From JBDSKH01 sp035556655 (GTDB lineage Bacteria; Actinomycetota; Actinomycetes; Actinomycetales; Microbacteriaceae), in assembly GCA_035556655.1 (NCBI GenBank), contig DATMFW010000073.1:1-56541 (forward strand): a DNA stretch of 56,541 nucleotides, in the 5' to 3' direction. Each line of letters begins with the position of its first letter. The first letter of the stretch is position 1. The notes under the pieces were generated by a model. That model was not told the DNA's origin. It made no database searches and was given only the letters and a program-made list of their open reading frames with translations. Both the position numbers and the translations under genes were made by a program. This document shows positions 14,743 to 22,858 of this stretch, one piece after another.

Positions 14743-15410
14743 GAGCGCACCTCGGGTTCGGTCGCGCCGGCGTCGAGACGGAACGGCGGGTACTCGTCGG
14801 TCATGAGACCGACATAGGCCAGCACGCGGTAGAACCAGCGGTTGACGCCCATCAGGAAGTCGAAGAACGAGCCGGGGTAGCGTCCGGTGATCAGCAGGAA
14901 GAACCCGGCGATCACGACGAGCAGGTTGAACACCGAGTAACCGCCCGCGAGCTGCATGTCGCCGGCCAGGTCGTTGAGGGCGCCGATCGGGTACAGCATG
15001 ATGTCGGCGCCGAGCAGGCTCAGCAGGATGAGGTGCGGGATGGCGAGGAGCAGCTTCACGAGCACCAGGCCGCGGGACAGCCGCGCGGGGTAGGCGACGT
15101 CGAGCTCGGCGGGGTAGTCCCGCGGCGACAGGGCGAATGGCGGGTAGCGGTCGGTGCCGAGGGCGGCGTACACGTAGAAGCCGACGCGCCAGTTCCAGCG
15201 CAGAATCCCGGCGTTGAGCTCGAACAACGCACGCGGATAGCGGCCCGTGAACAGGATCGCCAAGCCGGCGATCAGGGTGAGGACGACGAAGACCGGCCAG
15301 AGCACGGCCAGCACGAGGAAGTGCGGGATCGCGGCGAACATCTTGAGCAGCCAGAACCAGCGGGACAGCTGCGGGTCGAGGCGGCCGGTGAGGCGGATCG
15401 GGATGGACAT
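14739..15410 (-). CDS. DUF4389 membrane protein
   Basis: A 223-residue protein made of two related halves. Each has the DUF4389 pattern: RWFWLLKMFAAIPHFLVLAV, then ILFTGRYPRALFELNAGILR in the first, and LVLVKLLLAIPHLILLSLLG, then LITGRYPGSFFDFLMGVNRW in the second. Each half also ends in a YPPF motif. AGGAGA (inside the stop region of the upstream gene) precedes the ATG. It sits between the quinone-reductase fusion and DUF2306 genes in one operon. Function unknown. Confidence 0.85.
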   Translation of the reverse strand: MSIPIRLTGRLDPQLSRWFWLLKMFAAIPHFLVLAVLWPVFVVLTLIAGLAILFTGRYPRALFELNAGILRWNWRVGFYVYAALGTDRYPPFALSPRDYPAELDVAYPARLSRGLVLVKLLLAIPHLILLSLLGADIMLYPIGALNDLAGDMQLAGGYSVFNLLVVIAGFFLLITGRYPGSFFDFLMGVNRWFYRVLAYVGLMTDEYPPFRLDAGATEPEVRS

Positions 15411-15419
15411 GCGGTTCTC

Positions 15420-16634
15420 CTATCGGGTGGGGATGGTGACGACGACGTTGCCGCGCTTGCGGCCGCTGTCGACGTGCCGGTGGGCGGCGACGATCTGCTC
15501 GAACGGGAAGGTGCGGTCCACGACCGGCCGGATGACGCCCTGCTCGGCGAGCGCGGCGACGTGGGCGAGATCCTCGCTCCGGTACGCGCCCGGACCGGTG
15601 ACGACGGTGAGGCCGAGCCGCCGGGCCTGGCCCGGTGCCGCGAGCAGCGGACCGAGCCCGGATGCGGCCACCAGCAGCACGGCTCCCCCCGGTGCCAGCG
15701 CGGTCGCCACCCGCGTCACCGGGGCGTTGCCGACGCAGTCGACGATCACGTCGTACCTCGAGCCGTCGGTGGTGAAGTCGTGCGTCGTGTAGTCGATGAC
15801 CCGCTCGGCGCCGAGCGAGGTCACGAGCGGGTGATTGGGGGAGCTCGACACTCCGGTCACGTGGGCACCGGCGGCCGCCGCGAGCTGCACGACGGCGGTG
15901 CCGACGGCACCGGCGGCGCCGTTGACCAGCACCCGGGCGCCGGGAGCCACCTCGGCCTGACGCAGATACGCCTGTGCCGTGATGCCGCCGAAGACGAGAG
16001 CCGCGGCGTCGCCGAAGCCGAGGGCGGCGGGCTTGGCGGCCACCGCATCCGTCGCCGTGACGATGGCGTACTCGGCGTGGCCGCCGAAGCGGCTGCCGAG
16101 CATCGCGATCACCTCGTCGCCGGGGGCGAAGCCCTCGACCCCGTCGCCGATCGCGACCACGGTGCCGGCGACGTCCATGCCGAGCACGGGTCGCCGCGGG
16201 CGGAAGAACCCGAGCACGAGCGAGCTCGGAATGATCAGGGCGCCGGGGACGTCCCGGGCGCGGGTGCGGTGATCGGCGGCGCTGACCGTCGTGGCGCGGA
16301 CCTGCACGAGCAGTTCGCCGGCGGCGGGGCGCGGCCGATCGACCTCGGTGAGCTGCACCACCTCGGGTCCGCCGAAGCGGCGATAGACGGCGGCTCGCAT
16401 GCGTGAGGCGTCCGGGGCGACCTGGTTGACGGCGAGAAGCGGCAGTCCGGCATTGCGCAGCCGGGTGAGCATGCCGTGCAGGGCCGCCTGATCGGCGAGG
16501 CCGCCGCGCAGCACGGTCGTGCCGTCGGGTTCGTGGCTGAGCGACATGCCCTCCAGCGAGGCGCTCCAGCGGGTGTCGAGATGGCCGGCGACGCGGATCT
16601 CGTAGAGACGGTGTGCGGTGTTCGATGTGGTCAC
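15420..16634 (-). CDS. NADPH:quinone reductase-like MDR protein with N-terminal fused domain
   Basis: A 404-residue protein. Residues about 1-75 form a small alpha/beta domain (VAGHLDTRWSASLEGMSLSH, then ADQAALHGMLTRLRNAGLPL) that I usually see as a separate protein. From Met79 a full quinone-oxidoreductase-type MDR begins (MRAAVYRRFGGPEVVQLTEV), with the NADPH motif GARVLVNGAAGAVGTAVVQL and the fragment SLGAERVIDYTTHDF. No catalytic zinc Cys set is visible, as expected for quinone reductases. GTG 16634 is preferred because TACCGT ends 7 nt upstream; GTG 16643 would overlap that hexamer. It heads the DUF4389/DUF2306 operon next to the MalT-type regulator. Confidence 0.83.
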   Translation of the reverse strand: MTTSNTAHRLYEIRVAGHLDTRWSASLEGMSLSHEPDGTTVLRGGLADQAALHGMLTRLRNAGLPLLAVNQVAPDASRMRAAVYRRFGGPEVVQLTEVDRPRPAAGELLVQVRATTVSAADHRTRARDVPGALIIPSSLVLGFFRPRRPVLGMDVAGTVVAIGDGVEGFAPGDEVIAMLGSRFGGHAEYAIVTATDAVAAKPAALGFGDAAALVFGGITAQAYLRQAEVAPGARVLVNGAAGAVGTAVVQLAAAAGAHVTGVSSSPNHPLVTSLGAERVIDYTTHDFTTDGSRYDVIVDCVGNAPVTRVATALAPGGAVLLVAASGLGPLLAAPGQARRLGLTVVTGPGAYRSEDLAHVAALAEQGVIRPVVDRTFPFEQIVAAHRHVDSGRKRGNVVVTIPTR

Positions 16635-16641
16635 ACCCCGC

Positions 16642-16682
16642 ACGGTAGGAACCGATGTGGGGAGCGGTCATCACCACATCGG
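16642..16682 (-). promoter_or_regulatory. Promoter and inverted repeat of the quinone-reductase operon
   Basis: A perfect 9-bp inverted repeat, CCGATGTGG-N13-CCACATCGG (16652-16682), spans the -35 region of the leaderless -10 TACCGT (16642-16647). A further CGATGTGG half-site lies in the coding start (16623-16630). The adjacent LuxR/MalT-type regulator is the natural candidate to bind it. Confidence 0.6.
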
Positions 16683-16692
16683 GTGATTCCGC

Positions 16693-19323
16693 TCAGGCGG
16701 TGACCAACCCCAGTTCCGCGGCGCGACGGACGGCCTCGCGGCGCGAGGTCGCCCCGAGCTTGGCGTAGATGCTCTTGGTGTGGGTCCGCACGGTGTTGAG
16801 CGACACCACGAGATGCCGGGCGATCTCGGGCCCGGACAGCTCGCTGGTGAGCAACCGCAGCACCTCGAGCTCGCGGTCGCTGAGCGGATCCGGCAGCTCG
16901 TGCACGGGCGGGCTGATGCGCCCGCCGGTCGCCGCATCGAGCAGCAGCTGCAGCCCCGGACGGACCCCGTCGCGCCGGGCCAGCGCGGCGAGCAGTTTCG
17001 CGATGGGCGCGCCTTCGTCCGCGATGACCCGCACCTGGCCCTCGGCCGCAGCGAGCGCCACGGCCGCAGCGAGACTGTCGAGCGCCTCATCGCTCCGGCG
17101 GGCCCGCTGCAGGGCGAGCGCGGTGAGCACGTGCAGTTCGAGCGCGACGCCGGCGCGCCCCCCGGATTCCGCGGCCGGCAGCAGTCGTCGCAGCAGCGTC
17201 AGGGCCTCGGTGGGCTCCCCGGCCCTGGCCAGCAGGATCCGGGCGAACGTGATGTGGTCGTACTCGGTCAGGTAGGTCAGGTCGTCGTCGACGCTCAGCC
17301 GCCGGGCGCTCGCCCACTCGGCCGCCTCCGCGGCGCGCCCGGCGGCGAGCAGCGCACGGGCCCGCAGGGCGGCGATCGGGCGCACCTCGGGGAAGAAGTC
17401 GGGCGTGTAGAGGGTCTGCGCCCCCTCCAGCAGCGGGATCGCGCCCGCCGGATCCCCCTCCGACATCAGCAGACGGGCCAAGGCCATGCGGCGACGATGT
17501 CGGTTCTGGGGCAGGCCCGCGTGCTCGCCCAGCGCCGCAGCGGCCTCCAGCTCACGCCGCGCCCCGGCCGGATCCCCGCGCTCGCGAAGCACCTCGGCCA
17601 GGCCGACGTGCATGTCGGCCGTCCCGCGCAGCGGCGGCTCGGATGCGGCGGCCGTCTCGAGCGCGCGCGTGAACAGCTCCTGCGCATCCCGCACGCGACC
17701 CAGGGCGAGCAGGATGTCGCCCAGCGCGATGGATCCGCCGAGGGCGTCCGCGAGGTGCCCGGCGGCGCGCAGCTCGGCGAGCGAGGTCTGCCAGCTGAGC
17801 CGGGCGCCCACGAGGTCCCCGTCCGCCCACAGCACGAGCCCGCGCAGCCCGGCGGACGAGCCGCGGTCGATCGCGGCGCCGCCCTGGGCGAGCTCGACCG
17901 CACGCGCGGACTGCTCGCGCGCGACCGGCAGATCGCCGGTGCTCAGGGCGCGGGCGGCGCGGTAGAGGGCTGCTCCGCGGCGCACCGCGATGATGCCCTC
18001 GGAGGCCTCGCCGAGCGTCGCCTCGGCTGCGCCGAGCAGAGTGTCGACGCCGTCGGTGCGGCCCGCCGAGAGCAGGGTGCCCGCGTAGCCGATGGCGAGC
18101 TCGGCGTCGGCGCGGACGATGTCGGCCGGCAACGCATCGAACCAGGCGGCGAGGGTCACCTCCTGCCGCTGCCGGTGCATCTCGGGGGACGCGGCCTTGA
18201 TGAGCCTGGTGGCGCGATCGAAGGCCTCGGCGGCCAGGGCGTGCCCGACGGCCGCTGCGGTGTCGCCGTGCGCTTCGAACCATTCGCTCGCCCGCAGGTG
18301 CAGCCCGGGTATGCGGCCGGGCCGCTCGTCGCGCAGCCGCGCGCGCAGCATCTCGGCGAACAGGTGGTGATAGCGAAACCATGCGCGCTGGGTGTCGAGC
18401 GGCACCAGGAACAGGTTGGCGCGATCGAGCCGGTCCAGGGTCGCGCTGCCGCCGCCGGTCTCGGTCACGGCGTCGCAGAGCGGCGCGCTGAGCCGCTCCA
18501 GGATGGAGGTCTCGAGCAGGAAGGTGCGCAGGGCCTCCGGCTGGCGCTGCATCACCTCCTCGATGAGATAGTCGACGACGAAGCGGTCGTCTCCGGCGAA
18601 CCGGGCGACGAAGGCCGACGGGTCCTCGCCCGACTGCAATGAGATGGCGGCCAGTTGGAGCGCGGCGATCCAGCCCTCGGTGCGTCCGCCGAGCGTGTCC
18701 GCGTCGGCCGCGCTGATCTCCAGGCCCATCGCCTCGGTCAGATACCGGGATGCCTCGGCGGCCGTGAAGCGCAGCTCGGCCGCGCGCAGCTCGGCCAGGT
18801 CCCCCCGGGCGCGAAGGCGTCCCAGAGGCAGTGCCGGGTCGGTGCGGCTGGAGATCACGAGCCTCGCCGTGGACGGCAGTGCCTCGATCAGGAACGCGAG
18901 CCCGGAGAGGATGACGGGGTTCTCGACGGCATGGAGGTCGTCCAGCACGATCACGACGACAGAGCTCTGCCGGTGCAGGCCGTTGACCAGGGTGGCGAGC
19001 ACGTCCTCCGCGGACGCCCCCGAGCCCAGCAGGGTCAGGGCCTCCGTCGCCGTTCCGGGCGCCGCGTTCTGGATCGCGGTCAGCAGGTAGCTCCAGAACG
19101 TGGCGGCATCGTCATCGCCCTCGTCGAGCGAGAGCCAGGCGACGGGGGAGTCGATGCCGGCGATCCACTCGGTCACGAGCGTCGTCTTGCCGAATCCGGC
19201 CGGTGCCGCGATCAGGGTCAGCCGGACCGGATCGTCCAGCCGGTCCACCAACCGCCGTCGCGACACCCCGTTCGCCCGGCGCTGCGGCACGTGCAGCTTC
19301 GTCGCGAGGAGGGGTCCGGGCAC
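16693..19323 (-). CDS. MalT-type large ATP-binding LuxR regulator (LAL)
   Basis: An 876-residue STAND-type activator. The N-terminus (PGPLLATKLHVPQRRANGVS) leads to Walker A (PAGFGKTT, 41-48) and Walker B (VVVIVLDDLHAV). A helical/TPR-like sensor of about 450 residues follows. The C-terminal LuxR HTH (about 812-870) reads LSDRELEVLRLLTSELSGPE, then NTVRTHTKSIYAKLGATSRR. GTG 19323 is supported by TAGGGT 6 nt upstream. It lies 58 bp upstream of the quinone-reductase operon on the same strand and probably controls it. The inducer is unknown. Confidence 0.92.
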   Translation of the reverse strand: MPGPLLATKLHVPQRRANGVSRRRLVDRLDDPVRLTLIAAPAGFGKTTLVTEWIAGIDSPVAWLSLDEGDDDAATFWSYLLTAIQNAAPGTATEALTLLGSGASAEDVLATLVNGLHRQSSVVVIVLDDLHAVENPVILSGLAFLIEALPSTARLVISSRTDPALPLGRLRARGDLAELRAAELRFTAAEASRYLTEAMGLEISAADADTLGGRTEGWIAALQLAAISLQSGEDPSAFVARFAGDDRFVVDYLIEEVMQRQPEALRTFLLETSILERLSAPLCDAVTETGGGSATLDRLDRANLFLVPLDTQRAWFRYHHLFAEMLRARLRDERPGRIPGLHLRASEWFEAHGDTAAAVGHALAAEAFDRATRLIKAASPEMHRQRQEVTLAAWFDALPADIVRADAELAIGYAGTLLSAGRTDGVDTLLGAAEATLGEASEGIIAVRRGAALYRAARALSTGDLPVAREQSARAVELAQGGAAIDRGSSAGLRGLVLWADGDLVGARLSWQTSLAELRAAGHLADALGGSIALGDILLALGRVRDAQELFTRALETAAASEPPLRGTADMHVGLAEVLRERGDPAGARRELEAAAALGEHAGLPQNRHRRRMALARLLMSEGDPAGAIPLLEGAQTLYTPDFFPEVRPIAALRARALLAAGRAAEAAEWASARRLSVDDDLTYLTEYDHITFARILLARAGEPTEALTLLRRLLPAAESGGRAGVALELHVLTALALQRARRSDEALDSLAAAVALAAAEGQVRVIADEGAPIAKLLAALARRDGVRPGLQLLLDAATGGRISPPVHELPDPLSDRELEVLRLLTSELSGPEIARHLVVSLNTVRTHTKSIYAKLGATSRREAVRRAAELGLVTA

Positions 19324-19339
19324 ACCGGCACCCTATCCA

Positions 19340-19359
19340 GAGCGCGGTCGCCCGCGCTC
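19340..19359. terminator. GC-rich hairpin between decarboxylase and LAL genes
   Basis: GAGCGCGG-TCGC-CCGCGCTC forms a perfect 8-bp stem with a 4-nt loop, 32 bp after the decarboxylase stop. There is no U-tract on either strand. It could be a terminator of the GC-rich type or a regulatory hairpin upstream of the LAL promoter. Confidence 0.45.
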
Positions 19360-19391
19360 CACTGGAAACCCATGCGCGAACTGTCCCCTAT

Positions 19392-20771
19392 CTACTCCAG
19401 CGTGTCGAGGATGCCGGTCAGGGTCTCGTAGGTCGTCAGGGGCGAGATGATCGCGAAACGCAGCACCGGTTCCCCGGCGTGCGAGCTCGGAACGACGAAC
19501 CCGGTCTGGGCGGCCAGCAGCCGCGCGGACCAGCTCTCGTAGTCCGCCAGGCTCCAGCCGTCGCGGCGGAAGACGACGACGCCGAGCTGCGGTTCGCGCA
19601 CCAGCGAGAGACCGGGGCGGCGCTCGATCTCGTCGGCGATGCGCCGTGCCAGGTCGATGCCGTACGCGATCGCGTCGCGGTACGCCTCGGTTCCGTGGGA
19701 GGCGAGCGAGAACCACAGCGGCAGACCTCGGGCCCGCCGGGTCAGCTGGACGCCCAGGTCGGACGGGTTCCAGTCGGCCGTCCCGGTGAGGGTATCGAGG
19801 TACTCCGCGTGCTGAGTGTGCGCCGCCAGCGCCTGCGCCGGTTCGCGGTAGATGAGCGCGCAGGCATCGAACGGCGCGAACAACCACTTGTGCGGGTCGA
19901 CGATGAGCGAATCGGCCCGCTCGACCCCGGCATAGGCCGGGCGCATGCTCGGCACCAGCATGCCGGCGAGGCCGTACGCCCCGTCGACGTGCAGCCACAC
20001 TCCCCGCTTCGTGGTCTCATCGGCGATCGTGGCGATGTCGTCGACGATGCCGAAGTTCGTGGTGCCGCCGGTCGCGACGACGGCCACCACCGCATCCCCC
20101 CACTCGTCGAGGGCCGCGGCGACCGCATGGCCGTGCAGGCGTCCTCCGGCATCGGGCGCGACCGTCACGACGTCGACGTCCATGACGTCGGCAGCCGCGG
20201 CGATCGAGGAATGCGCCTCGGCGCTGCAGACCACGACCCACCGCGCGGCGGCCTGCCGCCCGGCCTCGGAGAGACGCCGGCGCGCCACCGATCGGGCGGT
20301 GACGAGGGCCGACAGGTTCCCGATCGTGCCTCCCTGCATGAACACGCCCCCGGCGCCCGCGGGAAGCCCGAACTCGGAGGCGAGCCAGTGCAGCACCTCG
20401 TTCTCGGCGAACACCGCGCCGGAGCCTTCCATCCACGATCCCCCGTACACCGAGGACGCCGACACGATCGTGTCGAAGGCCGCGGATGCCTTGGTCGGCG
20501 CCGAGGGGATGAAGGCCAGGTACCCGGGGTGGTCGGTGGTGATGCACGCGGGGGCGAGCACGTTCTCGAACAGCGCCACCGCATCCCGCGCCCCCATGCC
20601 CTGCGCCGTGATCGAGCCGCCCGCGAGCGCGGTGAGTTCATCGAGGGTGAGTCCGCTGTCGAGCGGGACGTCCCGGAACAGCAGCCGCTTGCGCGAGTAG
20701 GCGAGCACGTCGTCGACGGTGCTGGTCGCCTCGTCGGTGAGGGCGTGCATGCGGGCGGGGTCGGAGCTCAT
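19392..20771 (-). CDS. Group II PLP-dependent amino-acid decarboxylase
   Basis: A 459-residue enzyme of the aromatic-amino-acid/diaminobutyrate decarboxylase family. The PLP Lys is Lys295 in VDPHKWLFAPFD. His187 (SAEAHSSIAAAA) stacks on the cofactor and Asp263 (LHVDGAYG) binds the pyridine nitrogen. The N-terminal TTDHPGYLAFIPSAPTKASA segment and MEGSGAVFAENEVLHWLASE are typical. The substrate (aromatic amino acid, diaminobutyrate or glutamate-like) cannot be decided. ATG 20771 has TACCCT 7 nt upstream. It is divergent from the ClpB-like ATPase, only 39 bp away. Confidence 0.88.
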   Translation of the reverse strand: MSSDPARMHALTDEATSTVDDVLAYSRKRLLFRDVPLDSGLTLDELTALAGGSITAQGMGARDAVALFENVLAPACITTDHPGYLAFIPSAPTKASAAFDTIVSASSVYGGSWMEGSGAVFAENEVLHWLASEFGLPAGAGGVFMQGGTIGNLSALVTARSVARRRLSEAGRQAAARWVVVCSAEAHSSIAAAADVMDVDVVTVAPDAGGRLHGHAVAAALDEWGDAVVAVVATGGTTNFGIVDDIATIADETTKRGVWLHVDGAYGLAGMLVPSMRPAYAGVERADSLIVDPHKWLFAPFDACALIYREPAQALAAHTQHAEYLDTLTGTADWNPSDLGVQLTRRARGLPLWFSLASHGTEAYRDAIAYGIDLARRIADEIERRPGLSLVREPQLGVVVFRRDGWSLADYESWSARLLAAQTGFVVPSSHAGEPVLRFAIISPLTTYETLTGILDTLE

Positions 20772-20810
20772 GGTGTCCAGGGTAGGACTCGCGGGATTGG
20801 TGGGACCCGC

Positions 20811-22007
20811 GTGGCGACGCACGAGGACTGGCTGAACGAACTCATCGACGAGCGTTTCGACAGGTACGCCGAGGAGGCCACGGAGCTGACCCTCGACGAG
20901 CTGTACGTGCTGATCGGCACCCTCAAGATCGTCGGGTACGAGACCTCGCACCAGCGTCAGAAGCGCGTGCTGATCCAGGCCCGGAACCCCGAGAACCGGC
21001 AGACCCGTCCGAAAGCGACGACGGGCGAGGACACCGTGGAGGCCTCCGATCAGCCGTGGTGGCGCGAAGGTAAGCCCGCCCCGCGCGTGCAGCCCAAGCC
21101 GGAACCCCAGCGGGTCGCCGACCCGGCCGCGTTCCTGCGGCAGCGCATCATCGGGCAGGACGCCGCCGTCGAGCGGGTGACCGCGCGCCTGGAGATGTCG
21201 CACGCCGGGTTGCAGTTGCGGCCCGAGCGCCCCAACGGCGTATTTCTGTTCGCGGGCCCGACCGGCGTCGGCAAGACCGAGTTCGCCCGGCGCCTGGCCG
21301 AGGCCGAGTACGGCGACGGCGACGCGATCATCCGGCTCGACATGAGCGAATACGACAGCTCGGTCGCCGCCACCAAGCTGCACGGGCCCGACCCCGGATA
21401 CGTCGGGTACAACGACCAGGACGGCTGGTTGACCACCCGGGTGCGCCGCAACCCGCGCAGCGTGGTGCTGCTCGACGAGATCGAGAAGGCCCACCCCGAC
21501 GTCTGGAACGCCTTCCTGCAGGTGTTCGACGCCGGGCGCCTGACCGATGCCCACGGCGAGACGACCCACTTCTCGCAGACGGTCATCGTGATGACCTCGA
21601 ACCTCGGCGGGCCCGAGGGCACCCGCACGGTGCCCGGTTTCGGGTCGGGGTCCGAGGACCCGACGGTCCGGCAGCTCGCGGCGATCCGGCAGGTGATGGC
21701 GCCCGAGCTGATCAACCGCATCGACGAGATCGTCTTCTTCGCCCCGCTCGGACTCGATGACCTCGAGACCATCGCGGTGGGCGAGCTCAGTCGCCTGATC
21801 ATGAGGCTCGCGGCGCAGGACTGGTGGATCGAGATCGGCCCCGGCGTGGCGCGCTGGCTGGCCGAGACCGGATACGACCCGGCATATGGTGCCCGCCACC
21901 TGCAGCGCAACCTCGAACGGCGGCTGCTGATGCGGCTGGCCGGGTCGCCGAGCCGCCATGTGCGGGTCGAACTCGGCGATGACGAACTGCGGCTGGTGAG
22001 CGGCTAG
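20811..22007 (+). CDS. Single-ring AAA+ unfoldase resembling ClpB D2
   Basis: A 398-residue AAA+ protein with only the second ClpA/B-type ATPase module. Walker A is GPTGVGKTEFAR (about 149-160), the pore loop DPGYVGYNDQDG keeps the aromatic GYVGY, Walker B is VVLLDEIEKAHPD, sensor 1 is IVMTSNLGG, the arginine-finger region is PELINRIDEIVFFAPL and sensor 2 is GYDPAYGARHLQRNLERRL. ClpB N-domain, D1 ring and middle domain are absent. Instead there are about 100 residues I do not recognise (HEDWLNELIDERFDRYAEEA, then LTLDELYVLIGTLKIVGYET) and a Pro-rich linker. No ClpP-binding loop is obvious. GTG 20811 follows GGTGGGA; the start is moderately certain. Substrates are unknown. Confidence 0.82.
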   Translation: MATHEDWLNELIDERFDRYAEEATELTLDELYVLIGTLKIVGYETSHQRQKRVLIQARNPENRQTRPKATTGEDTVEASDQPWWREGKPAPRVQPKPEPQRVADPAAFLRQRIIGQDAAVERVTARLEMSHAGLQLRPERPNGVFLFAGPTGVGKTEFARRLAEAEYGDGDAIIRLDMSEYDSSVAATKLHGPDPGYVGYNDQDGWLTTRVRRNPRSVVLLDEIEKAHPDVWNAFLQVFDAGRLTDAHGETTHFSQTVIVMTSNLGGPEGTRTVPGFGSGSEDPTVRQLAAIRQVMAPELINRIDEIVFFAPLGLDDLETIAVGELSRLIMRLAAQDWWIEIGPGVARWLAETGYDPAYGARHLQRNLERRLLMRLAGSPSRHVRVELGDDELRLVSG

Positions 22008-22748
22008 CTACGCCGCCTGCAGAAGCCGCCGCATCGCATCCCGCGTCATCGGCCGGCCGAGGAGGTAGCCCTGGCCCCGGTCGCATCCGAGGCCGGTGAC
22101 GCGCTGGAGCATCTCCTCGGTCTCGATGCCTTCGGCGACGACGCGGATGCCGGCCGCGTGCGCGACGCGCACCACCTCGGTGATGGTGTCGACGGCCTCC
22201 GGAGAATCGTCGGCGACGAGGGATCTGTCGAGCTTGACCTCGGTCCCGTGCATCCGGCGCAGCTGTGCCAGCGAGGAGTAGCCGGTCCCGAGGTCGTCGA
22301 GCGCGATGCCGACGCCCAGCAGGCGCAGCGGTTCGAGGCGGCGCAGGATCGCGGCGACGTCGTCGAGGGGCCGGCTCTCGGTGATCTCGAGCGTGAGCGA
22401 GCCGCCGCGCGAACGCCGGGTGCTCAGCCGGCCGGCGAGCCACAGCGTGAACTCGGCGTTCTCCAGCTGCAGCGGAGAGACGTTGACCGAGATGTCGATC
22501 TGCCATTCCGCCAGGGCGAGACAGCACTCCTCGGCCATGTACCGGCCGAGCTCGTCGATGTGCCCGGAGATCTCGGCCGCCTCGATGAACTCGGCGGGCG
22601 CGATCGCGCCCCACTCCGGATGCTGCCAGCGGCAGAGCGACTCGGCGCCCGCGATCAGGCCCGTCACCAGGTCGATCTGCGGCTGGAACACCGCCGAGAC
22701 CTCGCCGCGCGCGACAGCCCCGTCCAGGGCCGGGCCGAGATCGCGCAC
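22008..22748 (-). CDS. EAL-domain c-di-GMP phosphodiesterase
   Basis: A 246-residue stand-alone EAL protein. The signature is ESL (36-38, AGAESLCRW) instead of EAL; the catalytic Glu is kept. Other active-site parts are ISVNVSP (Asn), LTLEITES (Glu), ALDDLGTGYSSL (Asp pair), EVKLDRSLV (Lys) and VVAEGIETEEM (Glu), so activity is expected. GTG 22748 is chosen since TACGGT lies 6 nt upstream; an in-frame ATG at 22847 would add 33 codons of untypical codon use over the promoter. It is divergent from a GGDEF gene. Confidence 0.87.
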   Translation of the reverse strand: MRDLGPALDGAVARGEVSAVFQPQIDLVTGLIAGAESLCRWQHPEWGAIAPAEFIEAAEISGHIDELGRYMAEECCLALAEWQIDISVNVSPLQLENAEFTLWLAGRLSTRRSRGGSLTLEITESRPLDDVAAILRRLEPLRLLGVGIALDDLGTGYSSLAQLRRMHGTEVKLDRSLVADDSPEAVDTITEVVRVAHAAGIRVVAEGIETEEMLQRVTGLGCDRGQGYLLGRPMTRDAMRRLLQAA

Positions 22749-22754
22749 CCGACG

Positions 22755-22794
22755 ACCGTATTCCCTGCCCCGACCTGAGCGCTGAAGGCTCAGG
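22755..22794. promoter_or_regulatory. EAL promoter with palindrome between EAL and GGDEF genes
   Basis: TACGGT (22755-22760, minus strand) is the leaderless -10 of the EAL gene. CCTGAGC-N7-GCTCAGG (22774-22794) is a perfect inverted repeat over its -35 position. It lies about 65 bp from the GGDEF start and may be a shared operator. Confidence 0.55.
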
Positions 22795-22858
22795 TAACGA
22801 TCAGACAGCGTTGCGCAAGGGGGTCGCCGATATCCGGCGAAAGACATAGCGTGACGTC

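Noticed and set aside
15033..16406. Plus-strand frame of about 450 codons opposite DUF4389 and quinone reductase
   Set aside because: Composition is charged and repetitive, and it is explained by the codon bias of the minus-strand genes.
20811..22007. ClpX or full ClpB identity for the AAA+ gene
   Set aside because: There is no ClpX zinc domain, and no D1 or middle domain of ClpB; the sequence matches only the D2 module.
22774..22794. c-di-GMP riboswitch between the EAL and GGDEF genes
   Set aside because: The hairpin is a simple palindrome; none of the conserved GEMM core sequences is present, and the flanking genes appear leaderless.
22749..22847. N-terminal extension of the EAL gene to ATG 22847
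   Set aside because: The added codons have untypical third positions and cover the -10 and palindrome; GTG 22748 has a leaderless promoter.
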